A stretch of DNA of 12,238 nt, from assembly GCA_964477125.1 (NCBI GenBank), contig CAYZCZ010000025.1:1-12238 (forward strand), given 5' to 3'. Source of the stretch: DALYDK01 sp964477125. Lineage in GTDB: Bacteria; Patescibacteriota; Saccharimonadia; Saccharimonadales; CAIOMD01. The notes beneath the pieces are model-generated. The model was given only the letters and a program-made list of their open reading frames with translations. It had not been told where the DNA came from and ran no database searches. Shown piece after piece: positions 1 through 7,659 of this stretch. A program made the position numbers and the translations under genes. Each line of letters begins with the position of its first letter. Within the stretch, counting starts at the first letter, position 1.

Positions 1-257
1 TTTAGCAAAATAACTTTAGTTTGGCCCAGGGTTTTTTCGCTTACAAAACCTTTGAATTTAGGGTGATCTTTAAACATAGGAAATTCGTTGGTCTGGGCAA
101 AATCATCTAAAACGTAGAAACCAATATTGTGCCTTGTTAGGTTATATTCTTTGCCTGGGTTGCCAAGCCCAATAACCAGAACTGTCTTGGAATTAATACT
201 TAGTGTATAAGGCAAGCTTTGACTAAGCTCAATCGGTTGGCGCTGAAACAGAGCCAT
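1..257 (-). CDS. pth: Peptidyl-tRNA hydrolase, N-terminal part (runs off the window)
   Basis: Pth cleaves the ester bond of peptidyl-tRNAs that drop off the ribosome and recycles the tRNA in the cytoplasm. The 85 visible codons contain the family hallmark VIGLGNPGKEY (residues 28-38) followed by LTRHNIGFYVLDDFA, where His43 corresponds to the catalytic histidine (His20 in E. coli) and Asn33 to the conserved substrate-binding Asn. Both are read directly. The first strand of the fold begins about 20 residues later than in E. coli Pth, so this protein has a short N-terminal extension, or initiates at an internal TTG (residue 15). The ATG at 257 immediately follows the der stop codon (TAG at 260-258), so the two genes abut without spacer and are probably translationally coupled. 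The C-terminal part lies beyond position 1. Confidence 0.95.
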   Translation of the reverse strand, partial: MALFQRQPIELSQSLPYTLSINSKTVLVIGLGNPGKEYNLTRHNIGFYVLDDFAQTNEFPMFKDHPKFKGFVSEKTLGQTKVILL

Positions 258-1604
258 CTACTCGGTATCCTCTACCTGCTTATGACGGTCGACACTTTTT
301 GGAATAAACCAAAATTTTAATGGAGTACCTTCGAAGCCATATTTTTCACGTAATTGCCTGTCTAAGAAGCGTTTGTAGCTCCAATGAAGCAGTTTTGTAT
401 GGCTACCAAATACTTTAAAGTTTGGTGTATCTTCCTCGGTTTGTACAATGTAGTTTAGTTTAGGGTGACTATTTTTAAGTCCAGCTGGGGGGTGCTCGTT
501 CACACAACTTCGTAACCAACGGTTAAGCTCTGGGGTTGGTATTTTTAACTTGCGGTTATTGGCTATTTCTACTACCAAGTCAAATATTTTTGTTACATTC
601 TGGCCAGTTACTGAGCTAGTGAAAATTAGTGGAGCCCAAGGAACAAATACGAATTCGTGGTGTATACGTGGCGCTATTTGGTCCCTAGTATAGGCGTCTT
701 TATCTATGACACTATCCCATTTGCTGACAACCAGTATTAAGCCCTTACCCGCCTCTTTAACTAAGCCGGCAATTTTTTGATCTAGCTGGGTGCCAATTTC
801 ATTAACGTCCATTAATACTAAGCAAACATCTGCTTCTTCTATGGCACTTAAGCTACGTATTACGCTGAATTTTTCTATACCAACCTCTATTTTGCCACTT
901 CGCCTAATACCGGCAGTGTCTAGAAGTTCAATTTCTTGCTGATTATATTTAATTACATTGCGGTTTATGTCGCGGGTTGTCCCTGCACGGTCGGCAACTA
1001 TAGCTTGTTGTTTTTTACTTAGGGCGTTAAATAGTTGGCTTTTACCAACATTTGGTCTGCCTAAAATAGCTACCCTAATTCGATTATCGTCAATATTGAT
1101 TGTAGCTTGAGGTAAATCTGCTATAAGAGCATTTAAGAGCTTTTCCACTCCACTTCTTTGGGTGGTTGATGTTGCAAAAATATGCTTTACACCAAGCTTT
1201 CGGTAATCATCTATGGCAAGCTTATGGTTTTTGTCTGCTTTATTAATTATTAGAAACACTGGTTTTTTACTTTTAAGGGCAATTTTAGCAATACGACGGT
1301 CTTCGTCGTTCACGGGCACATCAGCCTCTACCATAACCATAATAATGTCGGCACTATCAGTAGCCTGAACAATTTGCTCCTGAATGGTGAATTCGAAGTC
1401 ATCTTCAGCATCTTTCATACCAGCAGTATCTACTAACCAAAAATCCTTACCTGCGTAACTAGCCTTGCCCATAATACTGTCACGGGTTGTGCCTGCTTCA
1501 GTTGCAACAATTGCTTCGCGTTCGCCAATAATTACGTTGAATAGGCTACTTTTTCCGACATTAGTCCGGCCGACTATTGCTACGATTGGTACTTTTTTAC
1601 TCAT
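258..1604 (-). CDS. der: Ribosome-assembly GTPase Der (EngA), two tandem G domains plus KH-like domain
   Basis: Der is a double-GTPase needed for maturation of the 50S ribosomal subunit. The 448-residue product matches the usual family length (about 436-490). G domain 1 has P-loop GRTNVGKS (12-19), DTAG (59-62) and NKAD (121-124). G domain 2 has GRPNVGKS (182-189), DTAG (229-232) and SKWD (294-297), followed by a C-terminal KH-like domain (about 350-448). The fourth motif of domain 2 is SKWD where NKWD is usual. The ATG at 1604 gives MSKKVPIVAIVGR, the normal distance to the P-loop. An upstream in-frame TTG at 1658 would add 18 hydrophobic residues not seen in the family and is not preferred. 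An AAGG lies about 12 nt upstream. pth follows directly and is probably in the same operon. Confidence 0.97.
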   Translation of the reverse strand: MSKKVPIVAIVGRTNVGKSSLFNVIIGEREAIVATEAGTTRDSIMGKASYAGKDFWLVDTAGMKDAEDDFEFTIQEQIVQATDSADIIMVMVEADVPVNDEDRRIAKIALKSKKPVFLIINKADKNHKLAIDDYRKLGVKHIFATSTTQRSGVEKLLNALIADLPQATINIDDNRIRVAILGRPNVGKSQLFNALSKKQQAIVADRAGTTRDINRNVIKYNQQEIELLDTAGIRRSGKIEVGIEKFSVIRSLSAIEEADVCLVLMDVNEIGTQLDQKIAGLVKEAGKGLILVVSKWDSVIDKDAYTRDQIAPRIHHEFVFVPWAPLIFTSSVTGQNVTKIFDLVVEIANNRKLKIPTPELNRWLRSCVNEHPPAGLKNSHPKLNYIVQTEEDTPNFKVFGSHTKLLHWSYKRFLDRQLREKYGFEGTPLKFWFIPKSVDRHKQVEDTE

Positions 1605-1651
1605 AATATCTAGTAACCTTATCACAAACAGGGGTAGAAGACAAATATTAA

Positions 1652-1680
1652 TTGACAAATATAGTATAATACTTTATGGT
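1652..1680 (+). promoter_or_regulatory. Candidate sigma-70-type promoter for the 1720 gene
   Basis: A perfect -35 TTGACA (1652-1657) is followed after 17 bp by TATGGT (1675-1680, 4/6 to TATAAT). Transcription would start near 1687, about 33 nt before the ATG at 1720. A perfect TATAAT at 1665-1670 also lies here but is only 7 bp from the TTGACA, so the two cannot work together; it might act with another, weak -35. The stretch is the divergent region between der and the 1720 gene. Confidence 0.45.
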
Positions 1681-1719
1681 ATGAAATCTTAAAGTTTAAG
1701 TGAGAAAAGTTATCAAATA

Positions 1720-2226
1720 ATGCGTGAATTTGAAAAAAATATAAGTGACCAAAAACCTGAAGCTATTGAGTATTCAACTAAATGCCTTGGTTGTCCTAAA
1801 GTTCAAGAAAAAATCGAAGAAATTAATGCGCTTAGGATTTTACAAAAAGTTGATATTGAGTTAGCAAGTGCAATTATGGATGATGCCGAGAGAGAAATGA
1901 AAGCTCGTGAGAAAGCTACACAGTATGCCCAGGTTTTAGGAATCTCTATAGAAAAAATCGAGGAGCTAACTGAATCATTAAAGCAGAGTTACCCTATGAT
2001 GATAGAAGCAAATCTTTCTTGTAATGATGCTCAGGAGCAGGCAATAAGAGATGAAATAACTAGTAAAACAGAACGATGTAAAGATGGCCCTCATACCCTA
2101 ATAGCTTTCGGCCCTGACGGTAATTTATCATCGTCTGGTGCTATATGTGGCTTAGAAGTTCCTAAAAAAGGTGAAAAATTAGTCACTGCTATCATCTATC
2201 GCGAAGTGCAAATAGATAAGAATTAA
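1720..2226 (+). CDS. Small helical protein with five cysteines, function unknown
   Basis: I do not recognise this 168-residue protein. The N-terminal region carries a CxxC pair (CLGCP, Cys22 and Cys25). A long charged helical stretch follows (about 27-118, many Glu and Lys, possible coiled coil), then three more cysteines (101, 120, 143) around a Gly-rich segment (GPDGNLSSSGAICG, 131-144). There is no signal peptide or membrane segment, so it is probably cytoplasmic. Spaced cysteines could bind metal or form disulfides, but nothing shows which. It is the first ATG after a plausible promoter (1652-1680), with no good Shine-Dalgarno sequence. It is divergent from der and convergent with the pseudouridine synthase gene 16 bp downstream. 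Codon use is AT-rich like its neighbours, supporting a real gene, but no function can be claimed. Confidence 0.7.
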   Translation: MREFEKNISDQKPEAIEYSTKCLGCPKVQEKIEEINALRILQKVDIELASAIMDDAEREMKAREKATQYAQVLGISIEKIEELTESLKQSYPMMIEANLSCNDAQEQAIRDEITSKTERCKDGPHTLIAFGPDGNLSSSGAICGLEVPKKGEKLVTAIIYREVQIDKN

Positions 2227-2242
2227 TAATCCCTAAGTAAAT

Positions 2243-2899
2243 TTATATAACTAGGTATTCCCCACTCTGTAATTCATCAAGTTTGTAAATGCCGAAATTT
2301 ATTCTATGAAGGTTTATTATTTTATACCCAGCTTTTTCAAATGTTCGGCGTATTTGGCGGTTCTTACCTTCGTGCATTGTTACTGTCCAGGTTTTTCCAT
2401 TGGAATTTTCAGCACGGAGGCTTAATTTACTAATGCCATCATCTAGTTCTATGCCCCGCTGGATCCTAATATTATCTTCAGAGCTTAATGGTTTATTTAT
2501 ACTAACCTGATAAATCTTCTCTTTTTGGTAACTCGGGTGTGTTAGTTCTTGGTGCAAATGGCCATCGTTTGTAAGCAAAAGTAAGCCCGAGCTATCTTTA
2601 TCTAAACGACCTATAGGGTTAAGTTTCTGATATTGTGAGGGTAATATATCATATATGGTGTTACTTCCCTGTCCATCCTTGCTACATACATAGCCCACTG
2701 GTTTATTAAGCATAATTGTAGTGATCTTTGGTACTTCAGGAAGGGCTTTGTTGTCAACTAAAACGATATCGTTTTCTGAAATAGATTGGCCTGGTTGAGC
2801 TAGCTTGCCATTTATTGAGACCTGCCTATTTTCAATAAGCTTGTCTGCCTTACGACGAGAAATGCCTAGCCTTTCGGCAATGTATTTATTAATACGCAT
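2243..2899 (-). CDS. RsuA/RluB-family pseudouridine synthase with S4 domain
   Basis: The family isomerises a specific uridine of rRNA to pseudouridine. The 218-residue protein starts with an S4 RNA-binding domain (about 1-60, MRINKYIAERLGISRRKADKL). The catalytic domain follows, with IMLNKPVGYVCS (62-73), the catalytic motif GRLDKDSSGLLLLTND (97-112; catalytic Asp100) and the C-terminal EGKNRQIRR (177-185). All family motifs are intact. The length is closest to RsuA (16S, U516 in E. coli) among the S4-containing members, but RluB-type (23S, U2605) activity is equally possible from the sequence alone. No Shine-Dalgarno sequence precedes the ATG; two overlapping TATAAT boxes sit immediately upstream (2902-2912), which suggests a leaderless mRNA. 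The gene is convergent with the 1720 gene. Confidence 0.93.
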   Translation of the reverse strand: MRINKYIAERLGISRRKADKLIENRQVSINGKLAQPGQSISENDIVLVDNKALPEVPKITTIMLNKPVGYVCSKDGQGSNTIYDILPSQYQKLNPIGRLDKDSSGLLLLTNDGHLHQELTHPSYQKEKIYQVSINKPLSSEDNIRIQRGIELDDGISKLSLRAENSNGKTWTVTMHEGKNRQIRRTFEKAGYKIINLHRINFGIYKLDELQSGEYLVI

Positions 2900-2901
2900 A
2901 G

Positions 2902-2912
2902 ATTATATTATA
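2902..2912 (-). promoter_or_regulatory. Overlapping -10 boxes abutting the ATG of the pseudouridine synthase gene
   Basis: On the minus strand TATAATATAAT ends 2 nt before the ATG at 2899. If the upstream TATAAT (2912 to 2907) is used, transcription would begin about 1 nt before the start codon, giving a leaderless mRNA. No convincing -35 is visible at 16-18 bp. A further TATAAT (2930-2925) would give a roughly 19-nt leader instead. Confidence 0.35.
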
Positions 2913-2990
2913 CATTTTTTAGGTATTATAAATGGCTAGTCCCTTTAGCGGTGTTGAATTTAGTATATAAACAGCAAGCAAGCATACATT

Positions 2991-4343
2991 TTANNNNNNN
3001 NNNNNNNNNNNNNNNNNNNNNNNNNNNNNNNNNNNNNNNNNNNNNNNNNNNNNNNNNNNNNNNNNNNNNNNNNNNNNNNNNNNNNNNNNNNNNGCTGAAA
3101 ACGCACTTGGAATTTCACCAACCATAGGATTGGTAGTTGGATCTGTTGCTTGTTCTTGTTCGACGGCTATATTTGCACCAGCTGTAGGGTTTTCAACAGG
3201 AGAATAAGCGTTTTCTTCTGCTAATTCCTTCTCGTAAAGCTCGTTAATAGAGGGTGCTTTTACATTAGGGTCGCTTATTGGAGAAATAACTTTTTTTCTA
3301 GTTGAGGCAGATTCAGCAACGTTAGGGTCGGGGGCTGGAGGGATAACAGATGGGTCTGCATTTACGATTTTTCGATCTTCGATCTCTGCTTTGTTAATTT
3401 GACTTTCAGTAGGTGTAACTAACGGTGATTCATGAGGCGCAACTGTGGTTGGTTCGGATGCTATAAAAGTTTCAAGCTGTTTGTTAATTTCATTTAATTC
3501 TTCTACGGAAGACACTGGCTGGGCGGTTGTTTCTGTTGATGATACTTCACCAGTAGGTTCAGTATTAGCTACTTCAGGGGCTCCACTAACCATTGGATTT
3601 ATGACTGGATTAACTTGCTGGGGGCTTGTGTCGGTAGCTTGTTCTGCAACAGGTTCTATTGGTATCTCTGGTTGCACAACTGCATCAACTGAGGGTGCTT
3701 GGGTAACTGCTGGTTCAATGGGTTCTGGTTCTGGATTTTCTTTAACTTCCAAGGGTGAAGGTGCGATTACTTGGTTAGGCTCTGCAACAACTGTATTTTG
3801 TTGTTCGGCAACTGGTTCTGGTGCAACTGTAGTTGTCTCAGTAACGACTGGTTCGGCAACAACAGATGGATTTGCTATTTGTTCGGAAGGTTCGGCAACT
3901 GGTTCGCTGGAAATTTCAATAGGTTGGTTAACAATAGGCTGTTGCTCTGTATCAAAAGCACTGGTAGGTTCTTCAGGCCCATTTAATACATCATGGACCA
4001 CCCTTGCGACATCTTCGAGGGTAACTTGAGACTTAACTAAATACTTATCGGCTCCTAGGCTACTGGCTCGCTCTTTATCTTCAGCCTGGCTTAAGGCGGT
4101 CATCATGATAACTTTAGTATTCTTGGTTTCAGGAGTTTGGCGCAAAATATCTAGCATGTCAAAGCCACTAATTTTTGGCATCATGACATCTGAAATAATA
4201 AGATCAGGTTTTTCTTTGACCGCCATTGCAAGGGCTTCTTCGCCATCTTTAGCAGATACTATTTCGTAACCTTCGGCTATAAGCCGTTCACCATAAATTT
4301 CCCGTAAGTTGTTATCGTCTTCGACGAGCATTATTTTTGACAT
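2991..4343 (-). CDS. Response regulator: single receiver domain plus very long disordered tail, 3' end in assembly gap
   Basis: The receiver domain (about 1-120) is complete: acidic pair Glu8/Asp9-Asp10, phospho-acceptor Asp52 in IISDVMMP, switch Thr82 and Lys104 in YLVKS. No DNA-binding or enzymatic output domain follows. Residues about 125-416 form a low-complexity tail rich in Pro, Glu, Val, Thr and Ala, with recurring EPVAEP/EPVAEQ, DPNV and NPMV motifs, likely disordered. The readable sequence stops at residue 416, where the N gap begins; the C-terminus is unknown and the stop at 2991 cannot be trusted. The ATG at 4343 has AAGG about 8 nt upstream. It lies 54 bp downstream of the histidine kinase gene on the same strand, so the pair is probably one operon and a cognate system. 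The partner of the tail is unknown. Confidence 0.9.
   Translation of the reverse strand: MSKIMLVEDDNNLREIYGERLIAEGYEIVSAKDGEEALAMAVKEKPDLIISDVMMPKISGFDMLDILRQTPETKNTKVIMMTALSQAEDKERASSLGADKYLVKSQVTLEDVARVVHDVLNGPEEPTSAFDTEQQPIVNQPIEISSEPVAEPSEQIANPSVVAEPVVTETTTVAPEPVAEQQNTVVAEPNQVIAPSPLEVKENPEPEPIEPAVTQAPSVDAVVQPEIPIEPVAEQATDTSPQQVNPVINPMVSGAPEVANTEPTGEVSSTETTAQPVSSVEELNEINKQLETFIASEPTTVAPHESPLVTPTESQINKAEIEDRKIVNADPSVIPPAPDPNVAESASTRKKVISPISDPNVKAPSINELYEKELAEENAYSPVENPTAGANIAVEQEQATDPTTNPMVGEIPSAFSXXXXXXXXXXXXXXXXXXXXXXXXXXXXXXXXXX
2994..3093. other. Assembly gap of exactly 100 N
   Basis: Exactly 100 N sit inside the 3' part of the response regulator gene. A round 100 is the usual placeholder for a gap of unknown length, so the true distance and the reading frame across it are unknown. 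TTA at 2991-2993 (TAA on the minus strand) is in frame only if the placeholder length is taken literally. Confidence 0.98.
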
Positions 4344-4397
4344 ATTATTACCTTTTTACCTTAAGCATTAATTTTAATTGTAACATTCGTTTTTGCA

Positions 4398-5672
4398 TTA
4401 CGCTACACCAGTAGCAGTATTTGTAGTTAGGGGTGATGCCTGGCTAGGCTGGTTGGCTAGTAATTCGGTGGCTTTTTGGCTACTAATCCTGGGCAAATTA
4501 ATGTAAAAAGTACTTCCTTTGTCTACTTCACTTTCAACCCAAATGCGTCCGTTATATAACTCAACTATTTTACGGCAGATAAATAAACCTAAACCTGTGC
4601 CACCAATAGAGCGGGTTGCAGAATTGTCGACACGATAGAATTTTTCAAATAAATGTCCAACATCATCCTTGGGAATACCTTGGCCACTATCTTGGATGTG
4701 TATTTGAACCACCCTATCATCACCAGTTATACCAATTATTACTTTGCCTGCATCGGTATATTTAATTGCGTTATCGAATAGGTTAGTAAGCACTTCCCTG
4801 ATGCGGTCTGGGTCAACATTGGCATAATACAGTGGCCTGACTTGACGTTGGCCACCATTTGCCCCAGATGATGCAGAATTTTGGTTGGACCCAATTTGGT
4901 ACTCCATAAGCAGACCTTTTTTTTCGGCCGTAAATCGTAAGCCTTCGACTAGTTGCTCTAGGTATTCGCCCATTTCAACGGGCTGAGGATGGTTGACCAG
5001 CCTGCCATCTTCGGCTTTAGCGCTGGTAAGTAAATCCTGGAATAATTTTCCAAGATGTTGGGTACTAATATGGGCTTTTTCTAGGTAGCTTTTGGCCTTG
5101 CTATCTATATGACATACTTTATCGTTCATGGCCAAAGCTAAGTAACCTTCAATTGCCGCAACGGGTGTACGCATTTCATGGCTAGCAGTACTTATAAATT
5201 CTGCTCTGGCAGATTCGGCTTGCCGGTCATCTGTAACATCAATAAAGATGACTATCAGGCTATTAATATTTCCTGCTTGGTCTACTAATGGATTAACGCT
5301 AAGTGATATACCAATAGTTTTGCCACCATCTCCTAAAATAATATTTGCAGCATTATCACGGACTAGGGTTTTTTCGGCAATTGCCTTGCTAAATGGATCA
5401 TCGCCTGGTTTATTTGGTTCATTTTTAGCATCAACAAATTTAAATATTGCATCACTTGGTAAACCCTTGGCATCTTCCTGTTTCCAGCCAGTAATTTTTT
5501 CGGCACCAGGGTTAAAAAGTAAAATATTTTTATTAGCATCGAGTAGAACAACCCCGTCGGCAATTGAGTTTAAAATAACCTCAGAAACAACCTGAGAATT
5601 ATGAACACCGCCAGTCGCGGCCTGCTGGGCAAGGTTTTCCTTGGGAGTTTCTTTTTTAGTTAATCCGAACAT
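4398..5672 (-). CDS. Soluble PAS-domain sensor histidine kinase
   Basis: This 424-residue kinase would autophosphorylate on His165 and pass the phosphate to Asp52 of the adjacent response regulator. Domains in order: a short polar N-terminus, one PAS domain (about 28-150, ILNSIADGVVLLD... FIDVTDD), a HisKA dimerisation domain (STASHEMRTP, 161-170, His165), and an HATPase_c domain with N-box NLFDNAIKYT (297-306), G1 DSGQGIP (328-334), F-box FYRVD (345-349) and G2 GGTGLGL (357-363). All kinase motifs are intact. No transmembrane segment or signal peptide is visible, so the sensor is cytoplasmic and the PAS domain probably senses an internal cue; the ligand cannot be read. A candidate promoter lies at 5715-5744. 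The ATG at 5672 has only a weak ribosome site (GGTGG about 13 nt upstream). Confidence 0.95.
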   Translation of the reverse strand: MFGLTKKETPKENLAQQAATGGVHNSQVVSEVILNSIADGVVLLDANKNILLFNPGAEKITGWKQEDAKGLPSDAIFKFVDAKNEPNKPGDDPFSKAIAEKTLVRDNAANIILGDGGKTIGISLSVNPLVDQAGNINSLIVIFIDVTDDRQAESARAEFISTASHEMRTPVAAIEGYLALAMNDKVCHIDSKAKSYLEKAHISTQHLGKLFQDLLTSAKAEDGRLVNHPQPVEMGEYLEQLVEGLRFTAEKKGLLMEYQIGSNQNSASSGANGGQRQVRPLYYANVDPDRIREVLTNLFDNAIKYTDAGKVIIGITGDDRVVQIHIQDSGQGIPKDDVGHLFEKFYRVDNSATRSIGGTGLGLFICRKIVELYNGRIWVESEVDKGSTFYINLPRISSQKATELLANQPSQASPLTTNTATGVA

Positions 5673-5714
5673 TAGTTGTTTTCACCACCTTGGAAGCTTA
5701 AGCATATTTTTATT

Positions 5715-5744
5715 ATTGTACTACTATTGGTCACGTCTAATCAA
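5715..5744 (-). promoter_or_regulatory. Candidate promoter of the histidine kinase/response regulator operon
   Basis: On the minus strand TTGATT (5744-5739, 4/6) is followed after 18 bp by TACAAT (5720-5715, 5/6). Initiation would be near 5708, giving a leader of about 36 nt before the ATG at 5672. It lies in the 118-bp gap after the ABC-F gene, so the signalling pair may be transcribed separately. Confidence 0.5.
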
Positions 5745-5790
5745 TTAAATGGATAGGCATGGAGTATAAGATATTTTAGGACATAGTTAA

Positions 5791-7443
5791 TTAAGCAATT
5801 TCTACAGTAGTGCCACCAATGTTTTTGGCGAAATAAGAATCATGTGAGATGTATATTATTGCTCCAGTATATGTGGCCAAAGCATCTTCTAGTTCTTCAA
5901 TACTCGGTAGGTCTAGGTGATTAGTGGGCTCGTCTAGGACTAGTATTTGAGGATGACCAGCTAACATGTTCATGAGCTGGAAACGAGCTTTTTGGCCACC
6001 ACTTAACCTGTTTATTTCGACATTTACATCGGTTGCTGGGTTAAATAGATAGTCGCCAAGTAGCTGTTTTATTTTGGTTTCGCCTATTGGAATGTTTTTA
6101 GCCATGTAAGCTTTTTCTATTGCTTGGCCAAGTGTCATTTTTAGGTATTCGGCTGGAATTTCTTGTTCGTAAACGCCTATTTTTAAATCTCGCTCTACGG
6201 CAATTGTGCCACCAAAAAGCATGCTTGGCGAGGCTACATTATTTACTTTTGCTAATATGGCATTTACAAGCGTAGACTTACCGGCACCATTACGACCGTG
6301 AAGCCGAATTTTATTACCTTCACGTACTTGGAAAGATATATTTTCGAATAACGGTTCATCGTAACCTAGACTAACCTTGCTAACATCTACCAGTAATCTG
6401 TCGGTTGATTCGCCAGTTTGGTTGGCTCTTACTTTTATGTTGCGGGCTTTGTGTTTTTCGTAAGAAGCGCTGACTTTGTCATTTAATTCGCCAGCCGATT
6501 CTCGGTCAATCCAAAAAGATGGTGCTTCCATTTTTTCTAACGTTGCTAATTCGTTAACAGATTTAATCTCAAGGCTTTTAAAGCGTTGTATGGTGCCTGG
6601 GTCTCGGGCTTTTTCTTTCAATCTTCTAAACCTAATAATACTTTCTTTTAAGTTAGATATTCGGCGCTGAACAACTGTGTATTCGTGTACGGCTGAAATG
6701 GTTTTAGAAGCATTGGTTTTAAGATAATCGTCGTAGTTACCAGCAAATGCAAATGCTTGGCCGTCTTTAATTTCTATAATGCGGTCAACGTTATGTAAAA
6801 GGTCACGGTCATGAGTAATCACTACAATTGCTTCCTTGGCGCTTCTGAACCACTTTATGAAAGCTTTTTTAGCAATATAGTCCATATGGTTGGTTGGTTC
6901 ATCAATTAAGGCTAGGTGGGCTCTAGCGCGCTGGACCTTAACAAGCTCTACTAGTCTTTTTTGGCCTCCGCTCAATTGTTTTAGCTGGCTATTTATTTTA
7001 TCTTCAGTTATTTGGTACGTTTTTAGAGCTTCAGTTATTTCCGATTCAACTTCAAAATAACCTAGTTGGCCAAAACGCTCTAGGGCGTCTGTATATTTTT
7101 GAATTTTATGGTTATCACCACCCATATGTTCCGGGTAAGTGCTTAATATATGATGTAGCTTGGTGTATTCGGGTAAATCACCCAAAATATAATCCAAAAC
7201 TAGCATATTGTCGTGATCGTGATGTTCTTGCCGGCTACCTATAAGTATTGCCCCACGTCGTAAACGGACTTCCCCGTCATATTCTGGGTCAGCACCAGTT
7301 ATTATGTGTAGCAGAGTGGTTTTGCCGGTACCATTACGGCCCACTAAAGCAACCTTTTCGCCGTCTTGGACCTCGAACTTTAGGTTTTGATACAAGGTTT
7401 TATCGCCAAAAGACTTATTGCCAATATTTACAGACAAAACCAT
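5791..7443 (-). CDS. ABC-F family ATPase (ribosome-associated type, tandem nucleotide-binding domains)
   Basis: ABC-F proteins bind the ribosome and act in translation (EttA, Uup and related factors, or antibiotic-resistance members); they have no membrane domain. The 550-residue product has two nucleotide-binding domains. Domain 1 has Walker A GRNGTGKTT (35-43), signature LSGGQKR (157-163), Walker B LALIDEPTNHMD (177-188) and switch His211. Domain 2 has Walker A GRNGAGKST (383-391), signature LSGGQKA (480-486), Walker B LVLDEPTNHLD (501-511) and switch His534. Between them is a long basic helical linker (about 240-345) typical of ABC-F. No C-terminal extension is present and the protein ends soon after domain 2. 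Which subfamily it belongs to cannot be decided by eye. The ATG at 7443 is the first residue of the normal N-terminus; the Shine-Dalgarno sequence is weak (AAAGG about 17 nt upstream). Confidence 0.96.
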   Translation of the reverse strand: MVLSVNIGNKSFGDKTLYQNLKFEVQDGEKVALVGRNGTGKTTLLHIITGADPEYDGEVRLRRGAILIGSRQEHHDHDNMLVLDYILGDLPEYTKLHHILSTYPEHMGGDNHKIQKYTDALERFGQLGYFEVESEITEALKTYQITEDKINSQLKQLSGGQKRLVELVKVQRARAHLALIDEPTNHMDYIAKKAFIKWFRSAKEAIVVITHDRDLLHNVDRIIEIKDGQAFAFAGNYDDYLKTNASKTISAVHEYTVVQRRISNLKESIIRFRRLKEKARDPGTIQRFKSLEIKSVNELATLEKMEAPSFWIDRESAGELNDKVSASYEKHKARNIKVRANQTGESTDRLLVDVSKVSLGYDEPLFENISFQVREGNKIRLHGRNGAGKSTLVNAILAKVNNVASPSMLFGGTIAVERDLKIGVYEQEIPAEYLKMTLGQAIEKAYMAKNIPIGETKIKQLLGDYLFNPATDVNVEINRLSGGQKARFQLMNMLAGHPQILVLDEPTNHLDLPSIEELEDALATYTGAIIYISHDSYFAKNIGGTTVEIA

Positions 7444-7498
7444 AGAATGCGCAAACCTTTCAGGTCTAATTATTTTATTACCGATAAACTTACTTCAC

Positions 7499-7507
7499 AG
7501 TATAGCA
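7499..7507 (-). promoter_or_regulatory. Extended -10 promoter candidate for the ABC-F gene
   Basis: On the minus strand TGCTATACT fits the extended -10 form (TGn plus TATACT, 5/6). No good -35 is seen at 17 bp, which extended -10 promoters can tolerate. Initiation near 7492 would give a leader of about 49 nt to the ATG at 7443. Confidence 0.4.
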
Positions 7508-7576
7508 TTTTAATCTGTTATATAGTAGAATTTACCATGCTATTGTGTATATTTATGGTCTCATCGTCTAACGTGA

Positions 7577-7659
7577 AAACTGCCAGTGGCAGTTTGCAAG
7601 AAAACCTTCACTTGAAAACTTGTTTTCAAAGTAGAAGTTTTGAGGCCACAGGATGTGGC
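7577..7659 (+). repeat. Three consecutive hairpins in unit 1
   Basis: Read directly. Hairpin 1 is AAACTGCCAGTGGCAGTTT (7577-7595), a 19-bp perfect palindrome around one central G. Hairpin 2 has outer arms AAAACCTTC (7601-7609) and GAAGTTTT (7634-7641) with one bulged C, and a perfect inner stem TTGAAAAC/GTTTTCAA (7612-7619/7622-7629). Hairpin 3 is GCCACA-GGA-TGTGGC (7645-7659). The same set recurs 170 bp later. Confidence 0.9.

Noticed and set aside
1605..1658. Longer Der starting at TTG 1658
   Set aside because: It would add 18 hydrophobic residues not found in the family; ATG 1604 gives the standard N-terminus.
1652..1670. TTGACA plus TATAAT as one promoter
   Set aside because: The spacer is 7 bp, far from the 16-18 bp needed; the TTGACA fits better with TATGGT at 1675.
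2991..2993. Stop codon of the response regulator next to the N gap
   Set aside because: The frame across a 100-N placeholder is arbitrary, so this TAA cannot be accepted as the true stop.
3445..4029. Long plus-strand open frame rich in Ser, Gly, Thr and Val
   Set aside because: It is antisense to the low-complexity tail of the response regulator; its composition mirrors the repeated codons of that tail and no ribosome site or family motif is present.
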